A stretch of 64,000 bases of DNA from Chryseobacterium soldanellicola (lineage in GTDB: Bacteria > Bacteroidota > Bacteroidia > Flavobacteriales > Weeksellaceae). Shown one piece after another: positions 1 to 8,313 of this stretch; position 1 is the first letter of the stretch; every line of letters begins with the position of its first letter. The stretch is taken from contig NZ_FNKL01000002.1 of the NCBI RefSeq assembly GCF_900100115.1, positions 124,001-188,000 on the forward strand, written 5' to 3'. Under the pieces are notes generated by a model, which did not search any database, was not told the DNA's origin, and saw only the letters and a program-made list of their open reading frames with translations. Made by a program: the position numbers and the translations under genes.

Positions 1-494
1 GGGACAAAAACTCTTTGTGCCAATTCCTGGTCAAAAAGATATAACGCGGAAGGATTATCGCTTACCATTTTGATTTTAGTTACATATTGTGAAGCACTTG
101 CTTCCTCTTCCACCTGCTCGTTAATAAACCACTGGAGGAATGAAGTTGTAGCAAAATCACCTTCGTCATTAGCATTTTTTACAATATTGAAGATACTTTT
201 CGTTACCTTTTTTTCGTGTTCCAACGCTTTTTGAAAAATATCGATTGCGTTTTCAAATTCGTGTGGTGGTTTTGCAATTTCCCCTATGATAATTTCCCCG
301 CCTACATCGTTTAAATAGTCGAACATTTTATCAGCATGCATTAATTCTTCTTTGCTCTGTACTCTGAAATAGTTGGCGATGCCATCCAGATCTTTGCTGG
401 AAAACCAGGCAGACATTGAAAGATAATATTGTGCGGCGTATTGTTCGTGTGCTATTTGTTCGTTAATTAATTGTGCAATTTTCTCGCTAACCAT
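1..494 (-). CDS. Ferritin, bacterial non-heme type (3' end outside window)
   Basis: Non-heme ferritin, a cytoplasmic 24-mer cage that oxidises Fe(II) and stores iron. The frame starts at the ATG at 494 (MVSEKIAQLINEQIAHEQYA) and stays open to position 1, giving about 164 residues; ferritins are about 165-175 residues, so only the last few are missing. The ferroxidase-site pattern is visible: an N-terminal Glu in the EQIAHEQYAAQYY helix, the E-x-x-H in EELMHADKMF, and downstream Glu residues in HEKKVTKSIF and INEQVEEEAS. A four-helix bundle is expected throughout. No neighbour suggests a special role. It is followed on the right by the terminator of the next minus-strand gene. Family assignment is firm; I do not distinguish FtnA from other ferritin subtypes. 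Confidence 0.93.
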   Translation of the reverse strand, partial: MVSEKIAQLINEQIAHEQYAAQYYLSMSAWFSSKDLDGIANYFRVQSKEELMHADKMFDYLNDVGGEIIIGEIAKPPHEFENAIDIFQKALEHEKKVTKSIFNIVKNANDEGDFATTSFLQWFINEQVEEEASASQYVTKIKMVSDNPSALYLFDQELAQRVFV

Positions 495-567
495 AAGTAA
501 TAAATTTGTAGTCAAAATTATGGAATAAAACCCCGAAATCAAAAGATTTAATACTATTTAATAGAAA

Positions 568-591
568 AAGGACAGAATCTCTTCTGCCCTT
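568..591 (-). terminator. Intrinsic terminator of the Spy-like gene
   Basis: On the minus strand a 10-bp stem (AAGGGCAGAA with TTCTGTCCTT, one G-U pair) and a 4-nt loop are followed by TTTTTC. It lies about 30 nt beyond the stop of the gene at 622-1065. Confidence 0.8.
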
Positions 592-621
592 CTAACATTA
601 AAAAATCAAAATTATAAACTA

Positions 622-1065
622 TTAATTGGCTGCAGGAGCTGCCGTATTCATTTGTTTCTTCATCATTTTTCTGTCTTTCATCATTCCTTTTCTCTGCTCC
701 ATTTTGGCTTTTCTGTCAGCTTGCCATTTATCATATTGCTCGGGAGATAAAATTTTCTTCATGTCTGAATCCATTTGAGCTCTTTTTGCCTTCATTTGCT
801 CCATTTTTGCCTGTCTGTCATCTTTGTTCTTATCAAACTCGGCTTTCATTTCAGCTTTTTTGTTTGCGTGAAGTTCTCTGATCTGCGCTACCTGAGCCTG
901 ACTTAGGTTTAGATCTTTCTGCATCTGTGCTAAATGTTCCTGCTCTTTTTGTTCTCTTTTTTGTTGGAATTCAGCTCTTTTTGCTTGTTTGTCCTGAGGA
1001 GTGGTTTGTGCCATTGCAAAACTTCCCATTCCGATAAATGCTATTGCCAAAACTAATTTTTTCAT
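622..1065 (-). CDS. Small exported Spy/CpxP-like helical protein
   Basis: A 147-residue exported protein. A Sec signal peptide (MKKLVLAIAFIGMGSFAMAQ) is cleaved after AMA or AQ. The mature part is almost entirely charged helix, rich in K, Q, E and M. Two L-[ST]-x-x-Q-like spots (LNLSQAQ near residue 53 and ILSPEQY near 106) recall the LTxxQ repeats of the Spy/CpxP periplasmic chaperone family. The C-terminus is a Lys/Met-rich stretch ending in TAAPAAN. A periplasmic chaperone or stress-sensing role is inference from this resemblance; a coiled-coil protein with no relation to Spy is possible. It has its own terminator and appears monocistronic. Confidence 0.72.
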   Translation of the reverse strand: MKKLVLAIAFIGMGSFAMAQTTPQDKQAKRAEFQQKREQKEQEHLAQMQKDLNLSQAQVAQIRELHANKKAEMKAEFDKNKDDRQAKMEQMKAKRAQMDSDMKKILSPEQYDKWQADRKAKMEQRKGMMKDRKMMKKQMNTAAPAAN

Positions 1066-1202
1066 CTTATTAAAAATTTTTATATTATTAATTAATTGTT
1101 ATACATCTGTTTGATTATTAATTAAAAGAGAAGTTAAGCGGAAATATTCATAAAAAATGTTAAATTTTACTATCAATAATTTAATTACGAAAATAAAAAA
1201 AA

Positions 1203-1225
1203 GAGCAGACTATAAAAATCTGCCC
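1203..1225 (-). terminator. Intrinsic terminator of the Asn/Gly-rich secreted protein gene
   Basis: On the minus strand the stem GGGCAGA / TCTGCTC (one G-U pair) is followed by eight T, 30 nt after the stop of the gene at 1255-2310. Confidence 0.85.
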
Positions 1226-1254
1226 TCACACCACTTAAATATAATATATGAAAA

Positions 1255-2310
1255 TTAATTCTTTGCAAATCCGCTTCGGAAACCTCCGTTTCCTCTATTT
1301 TCCCCACCTCTGCTTTCTCGTCCTCTATTTTCTCTTGGAGCAGAATTTTCGCTTCTTCTTGAACCTCCCTCATTTCTGAAGCCGCCTCCGTTATTTTCTC
1401 TTTTAGGAGCTTCTCTTCTTACCTCACTTCCTCCACGGAATCCTCCGTTATTTCTTTCACTTCCGTTATTTCCGTTGTCGGCTCTTTCAGTTCTGAAACC
1501 ACCATTGTTTCTCACTCCATTATCAGTGTTTCCTCTGAATCCCCCATTATTTCGCACACCATCGTTATCTCTTCTGAATCCTGAATTATTAGTCGACCTA
1601 TTTTCATTTTGGTTACGGAAACCTCCAGAATTATTTCCGTCTCTAACTCCACCTCTGAATCCATTATTTGGTCTTTGGCTTCTTACAATATTGAAAGTAG
1701 GATTATCATTTCTACGGAATTTCGCTCTGTCAACTCTGTAGATATTGATGTTCACGCTTCTGTAACGAGGCATTGGTCTGCAGATTGAAGCATAATGCGT
1801 TCTTCTGTAATTCTGAAAATAAACTACCGGGCTGTAACCGTGATAATAGCTGTTCTGGAAAGTCACAAAAATCCTCGGTCCCATAATTCTCTGCAAAGCG
1901 TAGAATCTGTCATAATACCATCTGTCCGGGTTATATCTGTAATAATTGTTCCAGCTTGAGAAGCTTACATACAAATTATTCAATCTCAGGATCTGATCGA
2001 TTTGCCAGCGATTTAATCTGTTTTGAGCAAAAAAGCCATTCCAGTTGATGCTGATAATACTGTTTCTGTAATCATTATAATTATTCTGATAATAATCATT
2101 TTGATAATAATCCTGAGGATAGTTGTAGTAATAATCATCAGGGAAATAGTTCTGATCATCTTCATCATCATAATAGCCGTCGTCATATCCGTTATTATTT
2201 CCGTATCCGTCGTTATATCCGTTATTTTCGTAACCGTTATTATTTGGATACTGCTGAGCAAACGACAAAGTCGCCAGACTCAAAGCAAAACCTATTAATA
2301 TTTTTTTCAT
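1255..2310 (-). CDS. Secreted Tyr/Asn/Asp- and Arg/Gly-rich protein, function unknown
   Basis: A 351-residue protein I do not recognise. It has a clear signal peptide (MKKILIGFALSLATLSFAQQ). Residues about 20-80 form a low-complexity Asn/Tyr/Asp tract (NNGYNDGY-type repeats). Residues about 85-195 look like a folded core (NSIISINWNGFFAQNRLNRW, then WNNYYRYNPDRWYYDRFYAL) with many aromatics. Residues about 205-345 consist of imperfect NNGGFRG / RGGENRG repeats, which make an Arg-Gly-rich, strongly basic tail. The composition suggests a sticky envelope-associated or nucleic-acid-binding protein, which is inference only. The low-complexity coding produces spurious ORFs on both strands. Confidence 0.75.
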   Translation of the reverse strand: MKKILIGFALSLATLSFAQQYPNNNGYENNGYNDGYGNNNGYDDGYYDDEDDQNYFPDDYYYNYPQDYYQNDYYQNNYNDYRNSIISINWNGFFAQNRLNRWQIDQILRLNNLYVSFSSWNNYYRYNPDRWYYDRFYALQRIMGPRIFVTFQNSYYHGYSPVVYFQNYRRTHYASICRPMPRYRSVNINIYRVDRAKFRRNDNPTFNIVRSQRPNNGFRGGVRDGNNSGGFRNQNENRSTNNSGFRRDNDGVRNNGGFRGNTDNGVRNNGGFRTERADNGNNGSERNNGGFRGGSEVRREAPKRENNGGGFRNEGGSRRSENSAPRENRGRESRGGENRGNGGFRSGFAKN

Positions 2311-2378
2311 TTTTATAGTCGTTAATTGGTTAGTGTATAGTAGAATATCTTTATTCTATCTTTTGGATATAAATAAAA

Positions 2379-2412
2379 AAAAGAAGTTAAATCTTTTGAC
2401 ATAACTTCTTTT
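2379..2412 (-). terminator. Intrinsic terminator of the 4-alpha-glucanotransferase gene
   Basis: On the minus strand the stem AAAAGAAGTTA / TAACTTCTTTT (11 bp, 12-nt loop) runs into a T tract. It lies about 40 nt past the stop at 2450. Confidence 0.85.
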
Positions 2413-2449
2413 AATTTATCATTAACTAATTGATAATCAAATGTTAAAT

Positions 2450-5101
2450 TTACAATCTTCCACTATCTTTTATCCAGTTTGCTATTTTTTGATTAAAATT
2501 CGTCTGATTTTTGAGATCTTCAAGATTCAAATGCATTCTGTAGCGCCAATAATGCGGAAAAACTGCAGGATTATTGATTCTTTCATTCTCCATCTTAGGA
2601 TTGGTAAGCTCTGTATCTGTCGCCAAAAATTCCTGTATCGGGAACACGGCCAGCATGGCATCATTATAAAGATGCTGCTTCATAATGATTTCCGCAAGAT
2701 GGGCGTCCATTTCTTCCGGTGATTTTCCGTATTGAATCAATTGCTGGTTAAAATATTTCTGCGTCAAAGCAGGATCTTCTTTCCACCATTGCCTCAACGT
2801 AGAGCTGTCGTGCGAAGAAGCCGTCACTACATTCAGATAACTCGCATTTTTTGGATTATAAAAAGGAATATTATCTGATGGCATACGCTGCACTTTCAGG
2901 GCAACAATCGCCAGTTCATCCATTACCACAGGAACACAATCCGGAACCATTCCTAAGTCTTCTCCACAGATCAGCATTTTCGTAGCATTCAAAATCACAG
3001 GAAGTTTTTCCATGGCTTTTTCGTACCAAAGATGATCCTGTCTTCTGAAGAAATAATCGTGGTATAAATCGTAAATTGATTTTTTCTCCCAATCAGACAA
3101 ATATTTATAAGAATCTGTATTATAAACATTAAATCTCGGATGATAAACCGTTTCGCCATTTTTTTCTTCCGTTAAGAAAAGGACATTCGCGCAAAGTGCA
3201 ATTAATTTATCTTCAATCAAATCAACAGGATTTTTCTTGAAATAATCAGCTAATTTTCTCTGTGTATCAAATTCTTCTTTAAATGAATAGGTCCCGTCAA
3301 AATTATTATTCAAAAACTCAAGAGCATTCGCTTTTTCTTCTCCGAAATAATCCCAAAGAATCTGTTCGTTAATAAAAGGCTTACAATATCTGTCAAAATT
3401 AAACGGAATATGCAACGCCCTGAATTCATCCAGACTAACGGGAACCGAAGGATAAAAATATCCCAAAATCCCTTGTGTAGCTGAAATCGGCATTCTCCAA
3501 ATTCTGAAAAACCCTAAAATATGGTCAATTCTCATCGCATCAAAATACTGTTCCAATGCTTTGAATCTGTTTTTCCACCACTTATAATCATCGGCTTTCA
3601 TGGCTTCCCAGTTGTACGTGGGAAATTCCCAGTTTTGCCCTAATTCCGTAAACTGATCAGGCGGTGCGCCGGCTTGAAAATCCATACCGAAAAGTTCCGG
3701 TTCTGTCCATGCTTCCACCGAATGCCTGTAAATACCGATCGGCAGATCTCCTTTCAAAGAAACGCCTAAACTATGCGTATAATCTACTGCATCTTTCAAC
3801 TGCTTATGAAGCTGAAACTGCACCCACGCATGAAGCATCGAAGCATCATAATCTTTACTTTTTGCCGTAAAAAATGGAGAAATTTTTCCTGCGATATATT
3901 TTTTATGCGTCTTCCATTCGTTAAAATTCGGTGTTTTGTATTTATCTCTCAACACGCAGAATGCAGCGTAAGGAATCAGCCAGCTTTCATTGTCTTTAAT
4001 GAACTTTTTGAAGTTTCTGTCTTTGTAAATCTTTTCCTTTTCAGCTGTAAAAACCGCCTTCAGATATTTCCATTTTCCGGAAATCATCTTTTCGTAGTCG
4101 ATTAATTCTAAAGAATTTAATTCTGCTTTTTCAGCTTCATATTCCTCAACTAAATCTTTCGGTAATTTAAAGTCGAGATTTTCCAACGAAATATATTGCG
4201 GATGCAAAGCATACACAGAAACGGCTGCATAGGGATAAGAATCCGTCCATGAATAGTTTGCCGTTGTATCATTGATCGGCAAAATCTGAATAATTCCAAG
4301 ATTGGTTTCTTTGTTCCAGTCTGCCAGTTTTTTTAAATCTGCAAATTCACCGACCCCAAAACCACTTTCGCTTCTCAACGAAAAAACAGGAACCGCAACG
4401 CCCGCATCGTGATACATTTGATATAGCTTAAACCGGAAATAATGATTCGCAACAATCTGCAGAACATCTTTTGCGTGATTCGGTAAAGCAAATCTGTTTT
4501 CGCCTGTTTCAACATCGATTACTCTTCCTTCATTGATATCGTAAAGGCAATATTTAAATTGAATAAATTCATTCTCAGGAATCTCAACCGAAGTTTCCCA
4601 AACGCCAAAATCCGTTTGAGATAAATGAATTGCCTTTTCGTAATCCCAACTTCCTAATGAAGGAACGTTTCCAAACAAAACAAGCTTCCAGTTTGGGTTA
4701 TAAACCGGAGCTTCAATTCTGAATAAATGCGTATGTTTTTTTAACACCGAAATTTTTTCCGGACGGAATTGATTCTGTTTATTATAAAGGATTTTATTGT
4801 TTAAATAATTTTCGGGAAAATTTTTATTATTCCATTCGTCGAAAATTGAAAACTCCTTATAATTATGTGGAAAATTAAGCTTATGTGGGACAAATTCTTC
4901 TCTCACAACATTTTCTTTTTCATCCACAAGCCGATAGATATAAGAAATCGATTTTGAAAAATAATCTACTTCACATTTCCACAAACCGTTTTCCGTGTAA
5001 AACATTTTATGAGCTTTAGACAATGCTCCGTCCTCATGAATCAGCAGCTGTAAAGCTTCTCCGGCTTTTGCATTGTACCCCAAATTAAAGTATAGCTTCA
5101 T
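2450..5101 (-). CDS. malQ: 4-alpha-glucanotransferase (amylomaltase, GH77) with two N-terminal starch-binding domains
   Basis: Transfers alpha-1,4-glucan segments between maltodextrins or onto glucose in cytoplasmic glycogen/maltose metabolism. At 883 residues it is longer than E. coli MalQ (about 690). The extra N-terminal 240 residues hold two CBM20-type starch-binding domains (first about 1-105; second about 120-230, containing VLFGNVPSLGSWDYEKAIHL). This is the layout of DPE2-like enzymes. The GH77 catalytic residues are visible: nucleophile Asp526 in MRIDHILGFF, acid/base Glu714 in CGEDLGMVP, and Asp765 in SSHDSSTLR. No signal peptide is present. The gene stands alone between terminators, not in a mal operon. 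The family is certain; the preferred acceptor (glucose or heteroglycan) is not readable. Confidence 0.95.
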   Translation of the reverse strand: MKLYFNLGYNAKAGEALQLLIHEDGALSKAHKMFYTENGLWKCEVDYFSKSISYIYRLVDEKENVVREEFVPHKLNFPHNYKEFSIFDEWNNKNFPENYLNNKILYNKQNQFRPEKISVLKKHTHLFRIEAPVYNPNWKLVLFGNVPSLGSWDYEKAIHLSQTDFGVWETSVEIPENEFIQFKYCLYDINEGRVIDVETGENRFALPNHAKDVLQIVANHYFRFKLYQMYHDAGVAVPVFSLRSESGFGVGEFADLKKLADWNKETNLGIIQILPINDTTANYSWTDSYPYAAVSVYALHPQYISLENLDFKLPKDLVEEYEAEKAELNSLELIDYEKMISGKWKYLKAVFTAEKEKIYKDRNFKKFIKDNESWLIPYAAFCVLRDKYKTPNFNEWKTHKKYIAGKISPFFTAKSKDYDASMLHAWVQFQLHKQLKDAVDYTHSLGVSLKGDLPIGIYRHSVEAWTEPELFGMDFQAGAPPDQFTELGQNWEFPTYNWEAMKADDYKWWKNRFKALEQYFDAMRIDHILGFFRIWRMPISATQGILGYFYPSVPVSLDEFRALHIPFNFDRYCKPFINEQILWDYFGEEKANALEFLNNNFDGTYSFKEEFDTQRKLADYFKKNPVDLIEDKLIALCANVLFLTEEKNGETVYHPRFNVYNTDSYKYLSDWEKKSIYDLYHDYFFRRQDHLWYEKAMEKLPVILNATKMLICGEDLGMVPDCVPVVMDELAIVALKVQRMPSDNIPFYNPKNASYLNVVTASSHDSSTLRQWWKEDPALTQKYFNQQLIQYGKSPEEMDAHLAEIIMKQHLYNDAMLAVFPIQEFLATDTELTNPKMENERINNPAVFPHYWRYRMHLNLEDLKNQTNFNQKIANWIKDSGRL

Positions 5102-5170
5102 CTATATTTTTTTATAAAAATACATTATAAAATTGAAAAATAAAACTTCCTGAATATCAAATATTCATTA

Positions 5171-5205
5171 AAAAACCTTTCCGAGTGACATTCGGAAAGG
5201 TTTTT
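5171..5205 (-). terminator. Strong terminator between the T9SS gene and malQ
   Basis: A 14-bp perfect stem (AAAAACCTTTCCGA / TCGGAAAGGTTTTT) with a 7-nt loop. It ends the gene at 5229-6395 and insulates malQ. The T run is present on both strands. Confidence 0.92.
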
Positions 5206-5228
5206 AGTTGTTATGTTCAATTGAAATA

Positions 5229-6395
5229 TTATTCAGTAACCAGAATTTTTTTGTTCATCAGAATCTTGCCGGATTCCGAAGCAATGCTTACAATATAAGC
5301 TCCATTAATTAAATTTTTCAAATAAACCTGTTCATTTAAAGAACCATCTTTTACAGAAAGCGTTTGTTTAAAGACATTTTTACCTGAAATATCAAAAACA
5401 TTTAATTTTATATTTCCTTTTACATTTTTATCATTGACAGCAACATTGATAAAATGCTCATCAACTCTTGTAGGATAAATATCAATTCCTGCCAAAGCAT
5501 TCAATGAATTCGCTCTATCATTGGCAAAATATTTACTTGCTAAATCATAAATATGTAAATTTTGTTCGCCCGGAATTTGTTTTGCCTGTAAAGTTTTTAA
5601 ATCGACTTCATATAAAGCAGCTCCTTTTGCACTGGCAATAACTACATTTCCTTTGACATTCACTGCAGAGCCGTTCACCGAATAATTTTCAGGAAGACCT
5701 GTAATTTTTCCAACAAATTTTGCCTTTAAATCTTTAGTTGAAACTTTAAAAACATTTCCTGAAGTTGCAAAAACATAGAAATTATTGTCCGCATCCGCAA
5801 TCATATCACCTCCAAACCCAGATTCGATCGTTGTGAAAGAGTTTTTCCCGTTGGAAGCATCATCCTTAACGATTCCAAGGTCGTTAACAATGTATTGATT
5901 ATTCTTTTTACTGATCTGTAAAAACTGTGTTCCGGAATTATTCATGGCATAAATATTTCCGTCATAACCTGTTGCCATTCGCGTTATATGAGAATTGATG
6001 TCGCACGAAGTGACTCTTGCAACACTGTTTTCGATCAAAGTAATTTCTTTGGTTTTCTGATTCAATACATAAATATTGGAAGAAAACATCGGCATATACA
6101 GCAAATTGTTATTGGATGCATCAAAAGCCAGGGCTGCCATCGCAACTGCCTGAGAATTATTGTAAGAATTTTTATCTTCAGTTACAGCTCCGTTTCTGGT
6201 TTGTGAAAAAACTTTTGCAGCAGTATCAGCCGTAAAAATTTTCTCTCCGGAAACACCGTTAGCGGCATCTATCGCACGGAAATCATTGAAAATAATACTT
6301 GGTGTATCTTTTCCGGCCAATGCAAAGAAATCTTGTTGTGCATAGGCATTTGCGCCAAATAATAACAAGAATACAGGGAATAAATGTTTTTTCAT
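5229..6395 (-). CDS. T9SS-exported propeller-like surface protein with type A sorting domain
   Basis: A 388-residue secreted protein. It has a signal peptide (MKKHLFPVFLLLFGANAYAQ), then about 290 residues of repeated short strand motifs (NNLLYMPMFSSNIYVLNQKT, DGNIYAMNNSG, DNNFYVFATSGNVFKVST, GNVVIASAKGAALYEVDL) that read as a beta-propeller. The last ~80 residues resemble a type A T9SS C-terminal domain: VNVAVNDKNVKGNIKLNVFD, the ISGKNVF turn, LINGAYIVSI and the terminal KKILVTE. It should cross the outer membrane by the type IX system and be cell-attached or released. The ligand is unknown. It is monocistronic, with its own terminator. Confidence 0.85.
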   Translation of the reverse strand: MKKHLFPVFLLLFGANAYAQQDFFALAGKDTPSIIFNDFRAIDAANGVSGEKIFTADTAAKVFSQTRNGAVTEDKNSYNNSQAVAMAALAFDASNNNLLYMPMFSSNIYVLNQKTKEITLIENSVARVTSCDINSHITRMATGYDGNIYAMNNSGTQFLQISKKNNQYIVNDLGIVKDDASNGKNSFTTIESGFGGDMIADADNNFYVFATSGNVFKVSTKDLKAKFVGKITGLPENYSVNGSAVNVKGNVVIASAKGAALYEVDLKTLQAKQIPGEQNLHIYDLASKYFANDRANSLNALAGIDIYPTRVDEHFINVAVNDKNVKGNIKLNVFDISGKNVFKQTLSVKDGSLNEQVYLKNLINGAYIVSIASESGKILMNKKILVTE

Positions 6396-6510
6396 ATGAT
6401 AAAATTTTAGATTTGTAATTATTTTAGTATGACTAAGTTACACAATTTTTAAATTGAATAATAAAAAATTCCCTTGTTTGAATAAGAATTTTATTTAAGC
6501 GGATCGTTTT

Positions 6511-6577
6511 CATTCTGACGGAGGAAAAATCTATCGTACTAACAGATTCTTCATCACGCTTTGCTCCATTCAGAATG
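6511..6577. repeat. Imperfect inverted repeat in the cysS - T9SS gene gap
   Basis: Outer arms CATTCTGA (6511-6518) and TCAGAATG (6570-6577) enclose inner arms GGAAAAATCT / AGATTCTTC. It occupies the 291-bp gap between 6395 and 6687, directly next to a second, unrelated inverted repeat. It looks like a dispersed intergenic palindrome rather than a simple terminator, because the arms are imperfect and no T tract follows. Confidence 0.6.
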
Positions 6578-6600
6578 ACAAACTTAATGCATAAAAAATT

Positions 6601-6662
6601 CCCGCAGATTCCATGGATTTCTCAGATTTTTATTTTCTGTGAAACTTTGTGGAATCTGCGGG
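6601..6662. repeat. Inverted repeat with 13-bp perfect arms downstream of cysS
   Basis: CCCGCAGATTCCA (6601-6613) and TGGAATCTGCGGG (6650-6662) are separated by 36 nt. The right arm ends 24 nt beyond the cysS stop. It may serve as a 3' stabiliser or terminator for cysS, but the long loop and missing T tract argue for a dispersed repeat. Confidence 0.7.
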
Positions 6663-6686
6663 AGATTATAAATATTTTTTTTAATA

Positions 6687-8153
6687 TTAGTTTAAAACAT
6701 AAGTTGTTCCGTCTCTGCCGTCTTTTAATTCAATGCCTTCTGCAAGCAATTTATCTCTAATTTGATCCGAAAGGTCAAAGTTTTTCGATTTTCTTGCCTG
6801 ATTTCTCAGTTCAATTAAAACCTGCAATGTCTGATCCAGCTTTTCATTGTTATTTTCTTCGATCATCTGCAATCCTAAAACGTCAAAGATCAAAGCATTT
6901 AAAGTAGATTTTAAATCCTCTAAATCTTTAGTTGAGATCGTTTCTTTCTCATCCTTTAAAGCAAAAATATATTTCACGGCTTCAAATATATGAGCAATAA
7001 GAACCGGAGAATTAAAATCATCCGTTAGTGCATCATAGGCTTTATTTTTCCATTCTTCAAGACTAAAACCTGATTGTTTTTCGTCATTCGGAGTAATTGA
7101 ATTTAAAACTTTTACAGCTTCCATTAATCTGATAAAACCTTTTTCGCTGGCAATCATCGCATCATTAGAAATATCCAAAACACTTCTGTAATGCGCCTGC
7201 AAAAAGCAGAAACGAACAATTGACGGATGGAAAGGCTTTTCAAAGAAATCATTTTCTCCTGTAACCAACTGCATCGGCAAGATGTAATTTCCTGTTGATT
7301 TACTCATACGCTGAGAGTTCATTGTCAACATATTAGCGTGCATCCAGTAATTTACAGGAGCAATATCATTGCAAGCTTTCCCTTGGGCGATCTCACATTC
7401 GTGATGTGGGAATTTTAAATCCATTCCACCTCCGTGAATATCAAATTTTTCACCTAAATATTTGGTGCTCATCGCAGTACATTCAAGATGCCAACCCGGA
7501 AAACCTTCTCCCCAAGGCGAATTCCATCTCATGATGTGTGCTGGTGATGCTTTTTTCCAAAGCGCAAAATCCTGTGGATTTTTCTTTTCTCCTTGCCCGT
7601 CAAGATCACGGGTATTGGCGAAAAGTTCTTCGATATTTCTTTTTGAAAGTTCGCCGTAATTCAGACCTCTTTTGTTGTATTCAAGAACGTCAAAATATAC
7701 AGAACCATTGCTTTCGTAGGCAAATCCTTTTTCAATTAATTTTTGGGTCAATTCAATCTGCTCAACGATATGACCGGTTGCAGTCGGCTCAATATTCGGT
7801 GGAAGCAAATTAAACATATCCAGAACTTTATGAAAATCAACCGTATATTTCTGTACAATTTCCATCGGTTCTAATTTTTCAAGACGCGTTTGCTTTACAA
7901 ACCGGTCGTTATTAACGTCTCCATCGTCTGTAAGGTGACCTGCATCGGTGATATTTCTTACATATCTTACTTTGTAGCCCAAATGCGTCAAGCTTCTGTA
8001 AATAAAGTCGAAAGAAAGGAAAGTTCGCACATTTCCCAAATGCACATTGCTGTAAACGGTAGGTCCACAAACGTACATTCCAACGTTTCCTTCTAATATT
8101 GGTTTAAAAATTTCTTTTTCTGAGGTAAGCGAATTATATATTTTTAATTGCAT
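6687..8153 (-). CDS. cysS: Cysteinyl-tRNA synthetase
   Basis: Charges tRNA-Cys with cysteine; a class Ia synthetase of 488 residues, the usual length. It shows the HIGH-type motif (HLGN, residues 38-41), Zn ligand Cys29 in YVCGPTVY with further ligands in LECTAMS and FPHHECE, and the KMSKS-type loop RMSKS at 282-286. The C-terminal anticodon-binding region is complete ([20 protein letters not shown]). The start is the ATG at 8153. The 5' leader is unusual: 67 nt upstream ends a 25-codon ORF with seven Cys codons near its stop, followed by a hairpin. Expression is therefore probably controlled by charged tRNA-Cys. folE lies just upstream on the same strand. Confidence 0.98.
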   Translation of the reverse strand: MQLKIYNSLTSEKEIFKPILEGNVGMYVCGPTVYSNVHLGNVRTFLSFDFIYRSLTHLGYKVRYVRNITDAGHLTDDGDVNNDRFVKQTRLEKLEPMEIVQKYTVDFHKVLDMFNLLPPNIEPTATGHIVEQIELTQKLIEKGFAYESNGSVYFDVLEYNKRGLNYGELSKRNIEELFANTRDLDGQGEKKNPQDFALWKKASPAHIMRWNSPWGEGFPGWHLECTAMSTKYLGEKFDIHGGGMDLKFPHHECEIAQGKACNDIAPVNYWMHANMLTMNSQRMSKSTGNYILPMQLVTGENDFFEKPFHPSIVRFCFLQAHYRSVLDISNDAMIASEKGFIRLMEAVKVLNSITPNDEKQSGFSLEEWKNKAYDALTDDFNSPVLIAHIFEAVKYIFALKDEKETISTKDLEDLKSTLNALIFDVLGLQMIEENNNEKLDQTLQVLIELRNQARKSKNFDLSDQIRDKLLAEGIELKDGRDGTTYVLN

Positions 8154-8202
8154 TATCTTGTTTTTGGTTAATGATTTTAAATTTAGTTTAAAGTTTTTCT
8201 AA

Positions 8203-8224
8203 TTAAAAGACCGAAGTCTTTTAA
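8203..8224 (-). promoter_or_regulatory. Hairpin of a putative cysteine attenuator before cysS
   Basis: On the minus strand UUAAAAGAC (8224-8216), a UUCG tetraloop and GUCUUUUAA (8211-8203) form a perfect 9-bp hairpin. The 5' arm begins inside the last Cys codon of the leader ORF and contains its stop codon. The 3' arm is U-rich and is followed by UUAGAAAAAC. A ribosome waiting on the final Cys codons would cover the 5' arm and stop the hairpin forming. The U tract is short and partly inside the stem, so whether it terminates transcription efficiently is open. Confidence 0.6.
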
Positions 8225-8298
8225 CAACAGCATTCACAGCAACAACAAATAATCGTTGTGATGAAAATTTTGTCTGAAACTTTTTTAAATTTTATCAT
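8221..8298 (-). CDS. Cys-rich leader peptide (25 aa) upstream of cysS
   Basis: A short ORF, ATG at 8298 to TAA at 8221, encoding MIKFKKVSDKIFITTII followed by CCCCECCC: seven Cys codons among the last eight. The ATG is the first after an in-frame stop and lies 15 nt after the folE stop. The gene downstream is cysS, so the codon that dominates the leader matches the synthetase. This is the hallmark of a ribosome-mediated attenuation leader, like the Trp or His codon runs in trp and his leaders. The stop codon sits within the attenuator hairpin. The peptide itself probably has no role. The ORF and its codons are read directly; the regulatory role is inference. Confidence 0.8.
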   Translation of the reverse strand: MIKFKKVSDKIFITTIICCCCECCC

Positions 8299-8313
8299 TA
8301 TTAATTTAATTTA

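Noticed and set aside
1475..1741. Plus-strand ORF rich in Leu/Pro opposite the NNGGFRG repeats
   Set aside because: It is the antisense of a repetitive coding region; the minus-strand protein has a signal peptide and its own terminator.
2013..2298. Two overlapping ORFs rich in Ile/Met on both strands within the Asn/Tyr-rich gene
   Set aside because: They are frame shadows of low-complexity coding (repeated ATA/ATT triplets), without a start context or family resemblance.
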